Assembly (NCBI GenBank): GCA_036444495.1
Contig: JAZGBC010000149.1
Coordinates: forward strand, 1-7,775
Reading direction: 5' to 3'
Origin: JAZGBC01 sp036444495
GTDB lineage: Bacteria > Pseudomonadota > Alphaproteobacteria > Kiloniellales > J153
Length of the DNA: 7,775 bases
Position numbers and translations under genes: made by a program. Positions 6,650-7,775 of the stretch are shown piece after piece. How positions within the stretch are numbered: the stretch's first letter is position 1; the number at the start of each line of letters is the position of its first letter. The notes under the pieces are model-generated. The model searched no databases. It was not told the origin of the DNA and saw only the letters and a program-made list of their open reading frames with translations.

Positions 6650-7495
6650 CTAGTCCGCGTTCTCGGTTCGGGCCAGGCGGGTTCGGCTCTCCGTGCCCTC
6701 GGCCCGGGCGAACTCTTTCTTGGCCTCCTCGGACCAGCGGACGAACTCTTCCTTGGAGACGGCCTTGACCATGATCGGCATGTAGGAATGCCCGCTGCCG
6801 CAGATCTCCGAGCACTGGCCGTAGAAGGTGCCCTCGCGGGCGATCTCGAACCAGGTCTCGTTGACCGTGCCCGGGTTGGCGTCCAGTTTGATGCCGAAGG
6901 CGGGTACCGCGAAGCTGTGGATGACGTCATCGGCCGTCACCAGAAGGCGTATCTTGGTGCCGACCGGAAGCACGATGGCATTATCCGTCTCCAGCAGGCG
7001 CCGTTGGCCTTCCTCAAGCTCGTCGTCGGTCAACATGACGGCGTCGAAAGCGAAATTGCCCTGATCCGGATACTCATAGCTCCAGTACCACTGGTGGCCG
7101 ATCGCTTTCAGCGTCATCTCCGCGTCCTCGGCCCGGTCCGTGTAGTAGAGCAAGCGGAACGAGGGGATCGCGATGACTACCAGGATGATCACCGGGACGG
7201 TCGTCCACAGCACTTCGAGCAACGTATTGTGCGTGGTCTTGGATGGTGTCGGATTGCGCCGTTCGGAGAAGCGGTACATCACATAGAGCAGCAGAAGGAG
7301 AACGAAAACCGCGATCGCCGTGATGACGACCAGCATCAGATTGTGGAAATCGTTGATCCGCTCCATGGTGGTGGTGGCCGCCGGCTGAAAACCCATCTGC
7401 CAAGGAAGCGGCTCGGAGGCAGCGGCCAAGCCCGTCACGCCCACGGCAAGGCCCAGCACGCCTACCGCGAATCCCAAGCGTCTGAAAATCGCCAT
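6650..7495 (-). CDS. ctaC: Cytochrome c oxidase subunit II
   Basis: Subunit II accepts electrons from cytochrome c at the binuclear CuA centre in the periplasm and passes them to heme a. With the start at 7495 the protein has 281 residues: a signal peptide (MAIFRRLGF, hydrophobic core, likely cleavage after about residue 27 near AAAS-EP), two membrane helices (about 52-73 and 94-115), the HQWYW aromatic stretch (134-138) used in electron entry, and the cupredoxin domain. CuA ligands are all present: H193 in DVIHSF, and C228, E230, C232, H236 and M239 in CSEICGSGHSYM. A GTG nine codons upstream (7522) keeps the frame open, but the ATG at 7495 gives a normal signal peptide and has GAGAGGGGA about 10 bases before it. 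There is no fused cytochrome c domain. It is the first gene of the operon, followed by ctaD after 20 bases. Confidence 0.97.
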   Translation of the reverse strand: MAIFRRLGFAVGVLGLAVGVTGLAAASEPLPWQMGFQPAATTTMERINDFHNLMLVVITAIAVFVLLLLLYVMYRFSERRNPTPSKTTHNTLLEVLWTTVPVIILVVIAIPSFRLLYYTDRAEDAEMTLKAIGHQWYWSYEYPDQGNFAFDAVMLTDDELEEGQRRLLETDNAIVLPVGTKIRLLVTADDVIHSFAVPAFGIKLDANPGTVNETWFEIAREGTFYGQCSEICGSGHSYMPIMVKAVSKEEFVRWSEEAKKEFARAEGTESRTRLARTENAD

Positions 7496-7612
7496 ACCCC
7501 GGAATCCCCTCTCGCACCGCACGCAGCCCGCCCCTCAATCGGCAGTGTCGCCGCGCGGTGGTCCCCAATCAGTGCATAGATGCCACGGTGATACTCAATT
7601 TCGCGCGCGCAA

Positions 7613-7639
7613 CCTATATTAGGCCGACCACGCTCACAA
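7613..7639 (-). promoter_or_regulatory. Weak candidate sigma-70-type promoter for the cox operon
   Basis: On the minus strand TTGTGA (7634-7639) and TATAGG (7613-7618) are separated by 15 bases, inside the most AT-rich patch of the region and about 120 bases before the ctaC start. The -35 box resembles TTGACA at four of six positions, but the spacer is shorter than the optimum of 17 and the -10 box matches poorly, so this is only a best guess. The position just downstream of the 7645-7683 hairpin would allow that element to act as an operator. Confidence 0.2.
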
Positions 7640-7644
7640 GCGTA

Positions 7645-7683
7645 TGGACCCCTGGAATAGCCGGATTCCAGCACTCGGGTCCA
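7645..7683. repeat. Long imperfect inverted repeat upstream of ctaC
   Basis: An inner perfect inverted repeat, CTGGAAT (7652-7658) and ATTCCAG (7665-7671) around a 6-base centre AGCCGG, is extended by an outer pair, TGGACCC (7645-7651) and GGGTCCA (7677-7683). The left arms are contiguous and the right arms are separated by CACTC (7672-7676). Together this makes a 14-bp stem with a 5-base bulge and a 6-base loop. No T run follows on either strand, so it is not an intrinsic terminator. It could be a REP-like dispersed palindrome, an operator, or an RNA structure if transcribed. Confidence 0.6.
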
Positions 7684-7775
7684 GCACAACATTCGCGGAG
7701 CTTGCCTTGGCGAAGCTGCCCGTGAGAAGCCTTCGCACGACCCCGCCTTGGCCAACCCGAAAACGCAGGAGATTT

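Larger units (their letters stand above)
7496..7775. other. Non-coding region upstream of the cox operon
   Basis: These 280 bases hold no gene I can support. Short open frames exist on the minus strand (one reads from the right edge into the ctaC start region), but their translations are rich in Arg, Gly, Ala, Cys and Ser and match no family I recognise. The stretch contains the ctaC ribosome site (about 7505-7513), a weak candidate promoter and a long imperfect hairpin. It is locally more AT-rich around 7590-7620 than the flanking coding DNA, as expected for a promoter region. Nothing in 7684-7775 is identifiable; it could be the tail of an intergenic repeat. Confidence 0.6.

Noticed and set aside
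6630..6815. N-terminal extension of ctaD by 62 codons
   Set aside because: The extension overlaps the end of ctaC in another frame, is Arg- and Gly-rich and matches no subunit I N-terminus. The ATG at 6629 gives the normal family start.
7462..7755. 97-codon minus-strand frame across the region upstream of ctaC
   Set aside because: It overlaps the ctaC signal peptide in a different frame, crosses the hairpin and candidate promoter, and its translation has no recognisable domain. Most likely chance.

Overview
The window is a GC-rich stretch of proteobacterial chromosome. It is dominated by the operon for an aa3-type (family A, heme-copper) cytochrome c oxidase, all on the minus strand. In transcription order (right to left) the genes are ctaC (subunit II), ctaD (subunit I), ctaB (heme O synthase), a 46-residue single-helix microprotein of the CoxF/Coa3-like kind, ctaG (copper chaperone Cox11), ctaE (subunit III) and a DUF983 membrane protein. 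A zinc carboxypeptidase of family M32 follows, then the first 119 codons of threonine synthase (thrC), which runs off the left edge. This order, with a small gene between ctaB and ctaG, DUF983 after ctaE, and thrC nearby, is typical of Alphaproteobacteria. I infer a Rhodospirillales-like organism but cannot name a species.

Layout by region. Bases 1-357: thrC N-terminus. Bases 358-435: a short leader holding a candidate terminator and an overlapping alternative hairpin. Bases 436-1920: M32 carboxypeptidase. Bases 1966-2349: DUF983. Bases 2355-3182: ctaE. Bases 3244-3867: ctaG. Bases 3871-4011: the CoxF-like microprotein. Bases 4008-4952: ctaB. Bases 5019-6629: ctaD. Bases 6650-7495: ctaC. Bases 7496-7775: about 280 non-coding bases upstream of ctaC, with a long imperfect hairpin and a weak candidate promoter. 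Gaps between genes are short (from a 4-base overlap to 66 bases), so one transcript from ctaC to DUF983, possibly through the M32 gene, is likely.

How the genes work together. CtaC, CtaD and CtaE are the three core subunits: CuA, heme a plus heme a3-CuB, and the structural subunit III. CtaB makes heme O, the precursor of heme A. CtaG delivers copper to CuB. The microprotein is probably an assembly or stability factor for subunit I. All expected ligands for heme a, heme a3, CuB, CuA and both proton channels are present, so the oxidase looks functional. Heme A synthase (ctaA), SURF1 and Sco-type CuA chaperones are not in the window. SURF1 is often encoded between ctaE/DUF983 and thrC in related bacteria, and here the M32 peptidase occupies that position.

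This is mostly a conventional region. I see no new defence, mobile or CRISPR system. The observations most worth checking are non-coding: the hairpin upstream of ctaC and the mutually exclusive stems just ahead of thrC. The microprotein also merits attention because it is easily missed in annotation.
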